A stretch of DNA of 64,000 nucleotides from Sva-07 sp963828415. Lineage in GTDB: Bacteria; Actinomycetota; Acidimicrobiia; Acidimicrobiales; Ilumatobacteraceae. The position numbers and the translations under genes are program-made. The notes beneath the pieces are model-generated. The model saw only the letters and a program-made list of their open reading frames with translations. It was not told the origin of the DNA and did no database searches. This document shows positions 43,674 to 51,925 of the stretch, piece after piece (position 1 is the stretch's first letter; each line of letters begins with the position of its first letter). The stretch is from positions 744,001-808,000 of the forward strand of contig CAWHEI010000012.1 of assembly GCA_963828415.1 (NCBI GenBank), written 5' to 3'.

Positions 43674-44962
43674 TCGACGCGAACGGCGACGAGGCGTTCG
43701 TGGGCCTCGACACCCGTCACGTCGACGACGACGGTGATCGGTCCACCGTCGCCGACCACAGCGGCAAGGGGACCGCCACGGACCGAACCCGACGTGAGGA
43801 CGACGAAGTCGGTCGCCGGGTTCGTCTCGCGGGCGATGGCGGCCTTGGCGATGGTGCGCCACACGACGTCGAGCCGCGAGAGGCCTGGGCGAGCGGGCGT
43901 GTGTGCGCCGGCGAGTTCGAAGAACCGAACGACGCCGTCCGGCCCGACCGCCCGGAAGCTCACGGTGACGCCCGGCGCGATGCGTGCGTTCTCTTCGATG
44001 TCGACGAAACCAGCCTCGTCGAGCAACGTGCGACCCATCTCCTTGAGCGTGCGGCGGTCGCGTGCGGCCACCGGCACCATCGAGGACACGCGCTCGCGGG
44101 CGCGACGCACGTACTCGGCGTCGGTGTCGTAACCGACGTAGTGGCGGTGGGTGTTCACCGCTGCCACCGCCGTCGTCCCGGACCCCATGAACGGGTCGAG
44201 CACGAGGTCACCGTCGTAGGTGAACAGCTGAATGCAACGTTCGACCAGCGCGACCGGGAACGGCGCCGGGTGGCCGACGCGTGTGGCGCTCTCGGCAGGG
44301 ATCTCCCACACGTCGAGGGTGGCCTCCATGAACTCGTCGCCCGGAATCGTCGCGACGCCAGGCTCGCCGGACGGCGCAGCACCGCGTCCCACGCGATCGA
44401 AGCGACCCTTGCTGGCGATGATCACCCGCTCGGTCGTGTCGCGCAACACCGGATTCGCCGGCGACTGGTACGAGCCCCACGCACACGATCCGCTCGCGCC
44501 ACGCTGCTTCTGCCAGATGACCTCGCCGCGCAGCAGCAGCCGCAGGTCGTCCTGGAGAATGGTCGTGACGTCGGCGGCCAGGCTGCGGTACGGGCGCCGG
44601 CCGAGGTTTGCGACGTTGACAGCGATGCGACCGCCGGGCTCCAAGGTGCGGACGCATTCTGCGAGCACGTCGCGCAGCATGGTGAGGTAGTCGATGTAGT
44701 CGCTGGGCACGTGGCCCTCGCCGAGGGCGGTCTCGTACTCCTTGCCGGCGAAGTAGGGCGGCGAGGTGACGACGAGCGCCACCGAAGCGTCGGGCACCGC
44801 CGACATGTCGCGGGCGTCGCCGACGTGGATGACGTCGAGTTGGCCGGGTTCGCCGAGCGTGTCGTCGTTGCTCACCTCGGGCGGCGCGAAGCGCGCGTAG
44901 AAGTCGGTCGAGTCGTGCGACTCGCGCTTGCCGACGCCGAACGAGGAGGTGGACGTGCCCAT
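43670..44962 (-). CDS. DNA methyltransferase, SPPY type, with extra C-terminal domain
   Basis: 430-residue AdoMet-dependent DNA methylase of the amino-group class. Catalytic motif IV is TSPPYFAGKEYE (SPPY 67-70), and the AdoMet motif I comes later as DPFMGSGTT (256-264), i.e. beta-class order. SPPY usually marks N4-cytosine methylation, while DPPY/NPPY marks N6-adenine. Residues ~305-430 form a second domain (VSFRAVGPDGVVRFFELAG, DVVWRTIAKAAIA, FVVLTSGSV) not part of the core fold. No restriction enzyme is encoded nearby, so it is an orphan, possibly a regulatory methylase. ATG 44962 is used. The MFS gene overlaps its end. Confidence 0.88.
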   Translation of the reverse strand: MGTSTSSFGVGKRESHDSTDFYARFAPPEVSNDDTLGEPGQLDVIHVGDARDMSAVPDASVALVVTSPPYFAGKEYETALGEGHVPSDYIDYLTMLRDVLAECVRTLEPGGRIAVNVANLGRRPYRSLAADVTTILQDDLRLLLRGEVIWQKQRGASGSCAWGSYQSPANPVLRDTTERVIIASKGRFDRVGRGAAPSGEPGVATIPGDEFMEATLDVWEIPAESATRVGHPAPFPVALVERCIQLFTYDGDLVLDPFMGSGTTAVAAVNTHRHYVGYDTDAEYVRRARERVSSMVPVAARDRRTLKEMGRTLLDEAGFVDIEENARIAPGVTVSFRAVGPDGVVRFFELAGAHTPARPGLSRLDVVWRTIAKAAIARETNPATDFVVLTSGSVRGGPLAAVVGDGGPITVVVDVTGVEAHERLVAVRVE

Positions 44963-44972
44963 CGGAGTCCGT

Positions 44973-45851
44973 TCAGCTCTCGGGTGCAGCAGCGGGGTCG
45001 ACGGGCAGGGCAATCGGCGGGTTCACACCGTCGGCAGCTCGCTGGACGCGCGCCACCGACGCCTCACGGGTCGAGTCGTGGGTGAGGATCCAGAATCGGT
45101 CGCCCTTGATCGCGGCGACCACAGCGTCAGCGACGTCACTCGCAGGAATGCCTCCCTCGACCCCGGCAGCGAGTGCCTGGTTGATGAACTGGGCCATCGG
45201 TGAGTCGACGGTCTCGGGCTCCTTGTCCTTGCTCATCAGGTCGGTCTTGACGAACTCCGGGCAGAGCACACTCGCACCGACTGGCGACCCCAGCAGTTCG
45301 AGCTCGAGGAACAGGCTCTCGCTGAGGCCGACGACCGCGTGCTTGCTCGCCACGTATGGCGCGATGCCCGGGGCGCCGTTGAGGCCGGCGTGCGAGGCGG
45401 TGCTCACGATGTGGCCGACGCCCTGCTGTTGCATCACCGGGAGCGCCGCGCGGATGCCGTGGACGACGCCGAGCACGTTGACGTCGAGGACGCGACGCCA
45501 CAGGTCGATCGAATCGGTCCACGCGTCGCCGACACCGGCGATCCCGGCGTTGTTGAACATCACGTGGACCGCGCCGAACTGCTCGAGCGCGTACTCGATC
45601 AGCGCGTTGACCTCTTCCTCAGCCGTGGTGTTGCACACCATCGTCGCGACGGACGCGCCGTCCTCGCTGAGCCGCGCCTCGACGTCGCGCAGTTTCGGCG
45701 CGTCGATGTCGGCGAGCACCACACTCATCCCTTCAGCGATCATCGCCTCGGCGACCGCGAGACCGATGCCGCTCGCACCACCCGTGATCACCGCAACATG
45801 GCCGGGCACGATGGCGGGCGGGCGCGTCTGCGCGGACTGCGAGTCGGACAT
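44973..45851 (-). CDS. short-chain dehydrogenase/reductase
   Basis: 292-residue classical SDR. TGGASGIG near residue 25, NNAG near 105, the Ser in STASHAG and YVASK give a complete catalytic set. The extended C-terminus (GDRFWILTHDSTREASVARVQRAADG) is the mark of a group of actinobacterial SDRs whose tail follows a FWILTH strand. Substrate not known. ATG 45851 has TAGATT six bases upstream. It ends 10 bases before the methyltransferase start on the same strand, so read-through is possible. Confidence 0.9.
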   Translation of the reverse strand: MSDSQSAQTRPPAIVPGHVAVITGGASGIGLAVAEAMIAEGMSVVLADIDAPKLRDVEARLSEDGASVATMVCNTTAEEEVNALIEYALEQFGAVHVMFNNAGIAGVGDAWTDSIDLWRRVLDVNVLGVVHGIRAALPVMQQQGVGHIVSTASHAGLNGAPGIAPYVASKHAVVGLSESLFLELELLGSPVGASVLCPEFVKTDLMSKDKEPETVDSPMAQFINQALAAGVEGGIPASDVADAVVAAIKGDRFWILTHDSTREASVARVQRAADGVNPPIALPVDPAAAPES

Positions 45852-45857
45852 CGCCCA

Positions 45858-45863
45858 AATCTA
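45858..45863 (-). promoter_or_regulatory. -10-like TAGATT of the SDR gene, leaderless spacing
   Basis: Minus-strand TANNNT hexamer ending six bases before ATG 45851. Confidence 0.5.
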
Positions 45864-45908
45864 GAACGCCGCCCCCCGCCCCCGACGCGATCCCCGCCTC
45901 GGCCCAAT

Positions 45909-45964
45909 CACGTTTGCGTTGCAATTCCGGCGACCCGGGTCACACAAAACGCAACGCAAACGTG
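45909..45964. repeat. family A palindrome (copy A4)
   Basis: CACGTTTGCGTTGCAATTCC and its complement frame a GACCCGGGTC centre. Left part of a composite repeat island in the 260-base gap 45852-46111, which has no gene. Confidence 0.7.
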
Positions 45965-46024
45965 GGGGTGGGCGTGGGGTGGGCGTGGGGTGGGCGAGGG
46001 GTGGGCGAGGGGTGGGCGAGGGGT
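45964..46024. repeat. 10-bp tandem repeat GGGGTGGGCG
   Basis: About six head-to-tail copies of GGGGTGGGCG with one drifting base (T or A between units), bounded by palindromes A4 and A5. Strand bias is extreme (almost no C on this strand). Confidence 0.8.
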
Positions 46025-46038
46025 CGGGGCGGCTCCAG

Positions 46039-46096
46039 CCCGTTTGTGTTGCAGTTCCGGTGACCCGGGTCACCCGGAATGCAGCGCAAACGTGGG
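46039..46096. repeat. family A palindrome (copy A5)
   Basis: Arms 46039-46066 and 46067-46096 around a TGACCCGGGTCA centre. It ends 16 bases before the 3' end of the next minus-strand gene, so it could terminate that transcript. Confidence 0.7.
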
Positions 46097-46111
46097 TGGG
46101 GCTTCGCGACG

Positions 46112-46906
46112 TCAGAAGGAGTGGTAGCCGCCGTCGATCGTGATCACGTCGCCGGTGTGGTAGCTGGATGCTCGGCTCGCGAGGTACACGGCGAGGCCGC
46201 CGAAGTCGTCGGCGGTGCCCCAGCGACGCATCGGGACGCGCGGCAGCACGTTGTCGACGAACTTGTCCCACCCGAATGCCCCGGAGGTCATGTCGGTTTC
46301 GATCCAGCCCGGCAGCACCGAGTTGCAACGGATGCCATGGCGGGCGTGCTGCACCGCAATCGCCTTCATCATCGAGTTCACACCCGCCTTGGACGCGCCG
46401 TAGTGCTGGCCCGACTGCTGGCCGAAGAATGCCGAGCCGGAGGTGGTGAAGACGATCGAGCCGCCCGCCTCGTCGCCGTCGCCGTGGCGCGACACCATGT
46501 GCTTCGCTGCTTCGCGCGCGGTGAAGAACGCGCCGTCGAGGTTCACCCGCATCACGCGGCGCCACTCGTCCGACGTCATTCCGACGAAACTCGACGCTTG
46601 CCCGCCGACCCCGGCGTTGACGAAGCACGAGTCGACACGACCGAGTTCGCCGATCGTGTCGGCCATTGCTTGTACCACCGCGTCTTCGTCGCCGACGTCA
46701 CACACGATCGACAACAGCTCGACGTCGTGGCGACCGAGCTGCTCGATCGCGGCGTCGTTCTTGTCGGGATTCGTGCCCCAGATGGCGACATCGGCGCCGT
46801 GTGCGGCCAGCGCGTCGGCCATCCCGAGCCCGATGCCGCCGTTGCCGCCAGTCACCACTGCGACGTGGCCGGTGAGGTCGAACGGGGATCCAGCAGGAAG
46901 GGTCAT
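46112..46906 (-). CDS. short-chain dehydrogenase/reductase (FabG-like)
   Basis: 264-residue classical SDR. TGGNGGIG near residue 19, VNAGVGG in place of NNAG, the catalytic Ser in FTTSGSAFFG, YGASK (YxxxK) and LPGWIETDM give a FabG-like enzyme. The end DVITIDGGYHSF is the usual FabG C-terminus for tetramers. Substrate unknown. ATG 46906 has TACAGT seven bases upstream. It shares the strand with the preceding SDR, but the A4/A5 repeat island separates them. Confidence 0.9.
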   Translation of the reverse strand: MTLPAGSPFDLTGHVAVVTGGNGGIGLGMADALAAHGADVAIWGTNPDKNDAAIEQLGRHDVELLSIVCDVGDEDAVVQAMADTIGELGRVDSCFVNAGVGGQASSFVGMTSDEWRRVMRVNLDGAFFTAREAAKHMVSRHGDGDEAGGSIVFTTSGSAFFGQQSGQHYGASKAGVNSMMKAIAVQHARHGIRCNSVLPGWIETDMTSGAFGWDKFVDNVLPRVPMRRWGTADDFGGLAVYLASRASSYHTGDVITIDGGYHSF

Positions 46907-46913
46907 GGGGCCG

Positions 46914-46919
46914 ACTGTA
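46914..46919 (-). promoter_or_regulatory. -10-like TACAGT of the FabG-like gene, leaderless spacing
   Basis: Minus-strand TANNNT hexamer ending seven bases before ATG 46906. Confidence 0.55.
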
Positions 46920-46967
46920 CGGGCCCGTCACGCACCGACGCGGCAGTGGAGATAGCGTCGCAGGAGC

Positions 46968-48899
46968 ATGTATCTGGAGCGCGTCCGCCAACCCGCCGAT
47001 CTGCGGGACCTGTCGTACGACGAGCTGCGCGATCTCGCCGGCGAGATCCGCGACTTCGTCGTGTCCGCGGTGTCGGACACCGGCGGCCATCTCGGTTCGA
47101 ATCTCGGCGCGGTCGAACTCACGCTCGCACTGCACCGGGTGTTCGAGTCACCGACCGACGCCATCCTCTGGGACACCGGCCACCAGGCCTACATCCACAA
47201 GATCGTCACCGGCCGTCAGAAACAATTCGAGCAGTTGCGTCAACAGGGTGGACTGTCCGGCTATCCCAGCCGCGAGGAATCGGAACACGACTACATCGAG
47301 AACAGCCACGCCTCGACCGTGCTCTCGTACGCGTACGGCATGGCGGTCGCCCGCGACCTCGGCACCGACCCGCACCGCCACATCGTCGCGGTCATCGGCG
47401 ACGGCTCGCTGACAGGCGGCATGGCCTACGAGGCGATCAACAACATCGGCCACGGCGACAAACAGGTCATCATCATCCTCAACGACAACGGCCGCTCGTA
47501 CGCGCCGACGGTGTCGATGCTCTCGGCCAGCGCCCAGAGCCGCGACGAGCAGGCCAACCACCCGAGTGTCACCGACCGCGTCACCGACAAGCTGTCGCAC
47601 GCGCTCACCGACATCCGCACCAACCCGGTGTACGTGCGCCGCCAACGTCGCCTCGAGGAGTTTCTCGGGCACCTCCCCGTCGTCGGCCACCAGGCCGGAT
47701 CGGCGATGGACGCGTTCAAGGCCGGCGTCCGCGAGTTCCTCCAGCCGCCGTCGTTCTTCGAAGCGCTGGGCGTGCGTTATGTCGGCCCCTTCGACGGCCA
47801 CAACATCGAAGAGATGGAGCACGCGCTCCACAACGCGATCGAGTTGTCCGAGGAAGGTCCGATCCTCGTGCACGTCCTCACCCAGAAGGGCCGCGGCTAC
47901 TCCCCCGCCGAGGACGACGACGAGAAGCACCTCCACGATGCGCCGGTGTTCGATCCGCTCGTCGGACCTCCCAAGGCGGTGTCGACCGGATACACCCAGT
48001 CGTTCGCCGAAGCGATCCTCAAGGAGGCCGAAGCCGACAGCCGAATCGTGGCGATCACCGCGGCGATGCCCGGCCCGACCGGCCTTCTGCCATTCCAGGA
48101 GCGTTTCCCCGACCGCTTCTTCGACGTCGGGATCGCCGAACAGCACGCGGTCACCGGCGCCGCAGGCATGGCGATGGGCGGCCTCCGACCGATCGTGGCG
48201 ATCTACTCGACGTTCCTCAATCGAGCGTGGGACCAGGTCGTCTACGACGTGGCGCTGCACCGCCTGCCGGTGATCTTCTGTCTCGACCGCGCCGGCGTCA
48301 CGGGACCCGACGGCGCGAGCCATCACGGGGTGTACGACATGGCGCTGTTGTCGAAGGTGCCCGGAATGCGTGTCCTCGCTCCGTCGAGCGCTCAGGAGCT
48401 CGAACAGATGATGCACGACGCCGTGACGCTGGTCGACGCCGGGCCGATCGCGATCCGGTACCCACGCGGCGCTGCGCGCCAGGTGGGCGAAAACGAAGTC
48501 GGGTCGGGTCTGTCGGCGCGAAAGGCGATCGAGGGCTCGGGGACGTGCATCATCGCCGTCGGCAAGATGCTGGAGGTCGCCGAGAAGGCGGCCGCATCGT
48601 TGGCGGCCGATGGTCTCGATGTGAGCGTCTGGGATGCCCGGTGTTGCGCTCCGCTCGACCCGGAGATGATCGCTGATGCCGCTGCGCACGACCGGGTGAT
48701 CACGATCGAGGACGGTGTTCGCGACGGCGGCATCGGCATGTCGATCGCCGATGCCATCTGTGCGGTCGACCACTCGACGCACGTCGACGTGCTGGGCCTG
48801 CCGATCAAGTTCATCCCGCACGACCCCAAATCCGACGCGATCCTGTCTCGGTTCGGCCTCGACGCCGCAAGCGTCGTCGCCCTCGCCCGAAACCGCTGA
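46968..48899 (+). CDS. dxs: 1-deoxy-D-xylulose-5-phosphate synthase
   Basis: 643-residue thiamine-diphosphate enzyme that condenses pyruvate with glyceraldehyde-3-phosphate, the first step of the MEP isoprenoid route. SDTGGHLGSNLGAVELTLAL and WDTGHQAYIHKI open the fold, VIGDGSLTGGMAYEAINN is the ThDP/Mg motif, and FDVGIAEQHAVTGAAG carries the catalytic Glu. LDRAGVTGPDGASHHG and RYPRGAA are also family signatures. Length is standard. The start is MYLERVRQPADLRDL, ATG 46968 with AGGAG only one base upstream, so initiation may not use it. Monocistronic; an imperfect hairpin follows. Confidence 0.96.
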   Translation: MYLERVRQPADLRDLSYDELRDLAGEIRDFVVSAVSDTGGHLGSNLGAVELTLALHRVFESPTDAILWDTGHQAYIHKIVTGRQKQFEQLRQQGGLSGYPSREESEHDYIENSHASTVLSYAYGMAVARDLGTDPHRHIVAVIGDGSLTGGMAYEAINNIGHGDKQVIIILNDNGRSYAPTVSMLSASAQSRDEQANHPSVTDRVTDKLSHALTDIRTNPVYVRRQRRLEEFLGHLPVVGHQAGSAMDAFKAGVREFLQPPSFFEALGVRYVGPFDGHNIEEMEHALHNAIELSEEGPILVHVLTQKGRGYSPAEDDDEKHLHDAPVFDPLVGPPKAVSTGYTQSFAEAILKEAEADSRIVAITAAMPGPTGLLPFQERFPDRFFDVGIAEQHAVTGAAGMAMGGLRPIVAIYSTFLNRAWDQVVYDVALHRLPVIFCLDRAGVTGPDGASHHGVYDMALLSKVPGMRVLAPSSAQELEQMMHDAVTLVDAGPIAIRYPRGAARQVGENEVGSGLSARKAIEGSGTCIIAVGKMLEVAEKAAASLAADGLDVSVWDARCCAPLDPEMIADAAAHDRVITIEDGVRDGGIGMSIADAICAVDHSTHVDVLGLPIKFIPHDPKSDAILSRFGLDAASVVALARNR

Positions 48900-48923
48900 C
48901 CCGCTCCGGCAGCGCCGGTTCTG

Positions 48924-48984
48924 GTTCCCCGAGCCCGGGCCTCCGGGAACCTCGGTGGTTCCGCGAGGCCCGGGCTGCGGGAAC
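48924..48984. terminator. hairpin after dxs
   Basis: Imperfect inverted repeat, arms 48924-48951 and 48957-48984 with GCCCGGGCCT cores and GGTTCC near the loop, 25 bases after the dxs stop. The rest of the 128-base gap shows nothing else. Confidence 0.6.
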
Positions 48985-49015
48985 AACTGCTGATCGACGC
49001 TGTGGTGCGGCGGCG

Positions 49016-49021
49016 TACTCT
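49016..49021 (+). promoter_or_regulatory. -10-like TACTCT of the double-GNAT gene, leaderless spacing
   Basis: TANNNT hexamer ending six bases before ATG 49028. Confidence 0.5.
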
Positions 49022-49027
49022 CGCCGG

Positions 49028-50062
49028 ATGAGCTTCGAGCCGCTGCGAACCGAGCGCTTGTTGTTGCGCCCGATGCGCACCGACGACGCCGGGCCGATCG
49101 CTGCTCGTCGAAGCGATCCGGACGTCGCCCGCTACCAGAACTGGACCACTCCGTATCCGCTCGAGCGAGCGCAGACGATGGTGGACGAGATCGTCGCGAT
49201 GGACGGACCGACGGACGGGGAATGGTGGATGCTCACGATCGCCGACGCCGACGACTCGACCGTGCTCGGCGACCTCGTCGTGCACCTCACCTGGCAGGGA
49301 CGCACTGCAGAGATCGGCTACACGCTCGCCCGCCACGCCTGGGGCAAGGGCTACGCGGTGGAGGCGGCAACCGAGCTGGTGCGGTACCTCTTCGAGGACC
49401 TCGAGGTCAGGCGCATCGAGGCGATGCTGCACCCGGACAATCCAGCGTCGGCGATGGTGCTCGAACGCGCCGGATTGGTCTTCGAGGGGCACACCAAGCT
49501 CTCGTTCTGGCTCGACGGGGAGGGTTCCGACGACTGGATCTACGGCGTAGTGCGCGACGACTGGGAGGCATGGAGGGATCGCCCGCGCCACCCACCGACG
49601 GCGGTTCGATTCGTCGAGATCACGGCCGACAACTACTCCGAGGTCGGGCGACTTTCGACCCACCGGAGCCAGCAACGGTTCGTGAGTCCTGTCCGCGCAT
49701 CGTTCGCCGACGCCATGTTCCCGGAGGTCGTCGACGGCGCCCCACTGGTGCCGTGGATGCGGGCGATCGAGGCCGACGGTGCGCTGGTCGGCTTCGTGAT
49801 GGTGGCACTGACCACCGAGGCGCACCCCGAGCCGTACCTGTGGAGGCTCCTCGTCGATCGGATGCACCAGCGTCGCTGGATCGGACGAGCCGCTCTCGAC
49901 CTCGTCGTCGAGCAGTGCCGGGCCTGGGGCGACCGATCGCTGCTGACGTCGTGGACGCCAGGGAAGGGGTCACCCGAGCCGGTGTATCTCGGCTACGGGT
50001 TCGTCCCGACCGGCGAGATCGTCGACGACGAGACAGAGGCCCGTCTCACGTTCGAGTCGTAG
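49028..50062 (+). CDS. protein with two GNAT acetyltransferase domains
   Basis: 344-residue fusion of two acyl-CoA-dependent N-acetyltransferase domains. The first (~5-180) is RimJ/RimL-like: TERLLLRPM start, EIGYTLARHAWGKGYAVEAA with the pyrophosphate loop, and RRIEAMLHPDNPASAMVLERAG. The second (~195-344) is of the spermidine/other GNAT type, with WRLLVDRMHQRRWIGRAAL as the CoA loop (Q/R-x-x-G/A pattern degenerate) and YLGYGFVPTGEI near the end. The substrate cannot be predicted. Leaderless ATG 49028. Its stop TAG is also the first three bases of the next gene's TAGGGT element. Confidence 0.85.
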   Translation: MSFEPLRTERLLLRPMRTDDAGPIAARRSDPDVARYQNWTTPYPLERAQTMVDEIVAMDGPTDGEWWMLTIADADDSTVLGDLVVHLTWQGRTAEIGYTLARHAWGKGYAVEAATELVRYLFEDLEVRRIEAMLHPDNPASAMVLERAGLVFEGHTKLSFWLDGEGSDDWIYGVVRDDWEAWRDRPRHPPTAVRFVEITADNYSEVGRLSTHRSQQRFVSPVRASFADAMFPEVVDGAPLVPWMRAIEADGALVGFVMVALTTEAHPEPYLWRLLVDRMHQRRWIGRAALDLVVEQCRAWGDRSLLTSWTPGKGSPEPVYLGYGFVPTGEIVDDETEARLTFES

Positions 50063-50065
50063 GGT
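50060..50065 (+). promoter_or_regulatory. -10-like TAGGGT of the crotonase gene, leaderless spacing
   Basis: TANNNT hexamer ending seven bases before GTG 50073 and overlapping the stop of the previous gene. Confidence 0.45.
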
Positions 50066-50072
50066 TGTCGGT

Positions 50073-50909
50073 GTGAGCGACCTGCCAGACCCGTACGCCG
50101 CCTACACCCACTTGCGGTTCGCGCGCCCGAGCGACGGTGTGTTGTTGATCACGCTCGATGACCCCGAGCGCCTCAACGCCACCGGGGCCGACATGCACCT
50201 CCAGCTGTCGCGGGTGTTCCGCACGGTCGACGACGATCCGACAGTACGCGCCGTCGTCGTCACCGGCGCCGGCACGGCATTCTCCGCCGGCGGCGACCTC
50301 GACTGGATCGCCGAGCAGGTCGGCGACTACGCCCAGACGATCCGAGTGATGCGCGAGGCCGGCGACATCGTGCGCACCATGATCGACTGCGACACGCCGA
50401 TCGTGTCGGCGATCAATGGGGTGGCCGTCGGCGCCGGACTCGCGGTGGCGCTGATGGCCGACATCAGCATCATCAACGAAGACGCCAAGCTCACCGACGG
50501 TCACATCCGCCTCGGCGTTGCCGGCGGCGACCATGCGGTGGCGATCTGGCCGCTGCTGTGCGGCATGGCCAAGGCGAAGTACTACCTGCTGACCGCCGAC
50601 TTCCTCGACGGGCGCGAGGCCGAACGAATCGGCCTGGTGTCGAAAGCCGTACCCGCCGACGAGGTGTACTCGACGGCGTTGGGAGTCGCTGAGAAGCTCG
50701 CCGCCGGACCGGTCGATGCGACACGGATGACCAAGCGGGCGCTCAACCACTGGCTGCGCCAGGCATTGCCGAACTTCGAGGCGTCGTTGGCCTATGAGAT
50801 GCTGAACTTCCTCGGACCCGACGCTGCCGAAGGCCTGGCGGCACTGCAGGAGAAGCGGCGACCCGACTTCCGAGCGGCCGCCATCGGTGACCCTGGAGCG
50901 ACGTCGTGA
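50073..50909 (+). CDS. enoyl-CoA hydratase/isomerase family protein (crotonase)
   Basis: 278-residue crotonase-fold acyl-CoA enzyme. The first oxyanion loop is GTAFSAGGDLDWIAE and the second AINGVAVGAGLAVALMAD. The catalytic glutamates of classic hydratase are not present: the QPEI position reads DGHI and the second reads AGGDHA (Asp). This H/D pattern recurs in a branch of actinobacterial crotonases of unknown reaction, so hydratase activity should not be assumed. GTG 50073 follows TAGGGT. It overlaps the inositol-phosphatase gene by four bases (GTGA), so the two are co-translated. Confidence 0.88.
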   Translation: MSDLPDPYAAYTHLRFARPSDGVLLITLDDPERLNATGADMHLQLSRVFRTVDDDPTVRAVVVTGAGTAFSAGGDLDWIAEQVGDYAQTIRVMREAGDIVRTMIDCDTPIVSAINGVAVGAGLAVALMADISIINEDAKLTDGHIRLGVAGGDHAVAIWPLLCGMAKAKYYLLTADFLDGREAERIGLVSKAVPADEVYSTALGVAEKLAAGPVDATRMTKRALNHWLRQALPNFEASLAYEMLNFLGPDAAEGLAALQEKRRPDFRAAAIGDPGATS

Positions 50910-51712
50910 AGGACCTGGAGGAACTCGATCTCTCGCACGATCTCGCGCTCGCCCTCGACGTCGCCGATCTCGTTGACGCATTCACGCTGCCGCACTTCCA
51001 CGAAGCCGACTTCACGATCGACTGGAAGCGCAACCAGACCGAGGTCACCGAGATCGACCGTCGGGCGGAGACGATGATCGTCGATCAACTGGTGCGCGAG
51101 CGGCCGGGCCACGGCGCGTTCGGCGAGGAACACGGGTTGGCCGGCGATCAGCAGTCGCCGTGGCGATGGGTGATCGACCCGATCGACGGCACCTCGGGAT
51201 TCGTGCGCGGCATTCCGATCTGGGCGACGTTGATCGCGCTCACACACGTCGAACGCGGCGCCGTCATGGGTGTGGTGTCAGCGCCGGCACTCGGGCGCCG
51301 CTGGTGGGGCGGCCTCGGGCTCGGCGCAACGATGAGCGTGTTCGGCGACGAACGCCCCATCGTCGTGTCGACCGTCGACGATCTCGCCGAAGCGCAGGTG
51401 AGCATCACCCACAACCACGGCTGGGACGCGTTGGGGCTCACCGACGCACTCGTGCGCCTCCAACTGCGGGCGCGTCGTTCGCGTGGTGTCGGCGACTTCT
51501 GGCAGCACATGCTCGTCGCCGAGGGAGCGATGGACGTCGCGGTCGACGCGGTCGGGGTGGCGCCCTACGACATCGCAGCCGTGAAGCCGATCGTCGAGGC
51601 CGCCGGCGGAAGCCTGACCGATCGCTTCGGCAACCCGACCCACGAGCACGAGACCGCCATCAGCACCAACCGCCTCCTCCACGACGTCGTCCTCGCCGAA
51701 CTCGCGACGTGA
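50906..51712 (+). CDS. inositol monophosphatase family phosphatase (HisN-like)
   Basis: 268-residue Mg-dependent phosphatase. Metal site: Glu in FGEEHG, then WVIDPIDGTSGFVRG (DPIDGT) and a third Asp in VAPYDIAAVKPIVEAAGG. The family handles inositol-1-phosphate, histidinol-phosphate, PAP or fructose-bisphosphate. The overall wording is close to the actinobacterial HisN group (histidinol-phosphate phosphatase), but no his genes adjoin. It starts at GTG 50906 inside the crotonase stop. Confidence 0.87.
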   Translation: MKDLEELDLSHDLALALDVADLVDAFTLPHFHEADFTIDWKRNQTEVTEIDRRAETMIVDQLVRERPGHGAFGEEHGLAGDQQSPWRWVIDPIDGTSGFVRGIPIWATLIALTHVERGAVMGVVSAPALGRRWWGGLGLGATMSVFGDERPIVVSTVDDLAEAQVSITHNHGWDALGLTDALVRLQLRARRSRGVGDFWQHMLVAEGAMDVAVDAVGVAPYDIAAVKPIVEAAGGSLTDRFGNPTHEHETAISTNRLLHDVVLAELAT

Positions 51713-51775
51713 CGGCCACGAGGTGCCTGGTGACTCAGCGGATCGGCATCAGGTGCTGTGTTGGGGAACGGAGTT

Positions 51776-51817
51776 GCGATGAGCGAAACCGCCGTATCCG
51801 GTCGGTTCGCTCATCGC
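51776..51817. other. hairpin in the 213-base leader of the PLP gene
   Basis: GCGATGAGCGAA (51776-51787) and its exact complement (51806-51817) with extra pairing inside (ACCG/CGGT). It lies ~110 bases ahead of the cystathionine synthase/lyase-type gene in an otherwise featureless 213-base gap (51713-51925). It matches no SAM or other riboswitch known to me; it could be an attenuator. Confidence 0.4.
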
Positions 51818-51925
51818 GGGGAACTCTCGACGGCACTCGATTCGTCGGAGTCCCGACACGCTGCTTGCCGATCCGCTGAAACCGCAGGCACGTCGTGTAC
51901 GCGGGCGCGGGTAGCGTCGTCAGCC

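Noticed and set aside
45964..46024. CRISPR-like array
   Set aside because: The 10-bp units are contiguous without spacers; it is a simple tandem repeat.
51713..51925. SAM-type riboswitch before the transsulfuration gene
   Set aside because: None of the conserved SAM-I or SAM-IV core segments could be found; only one hairpin is visible.
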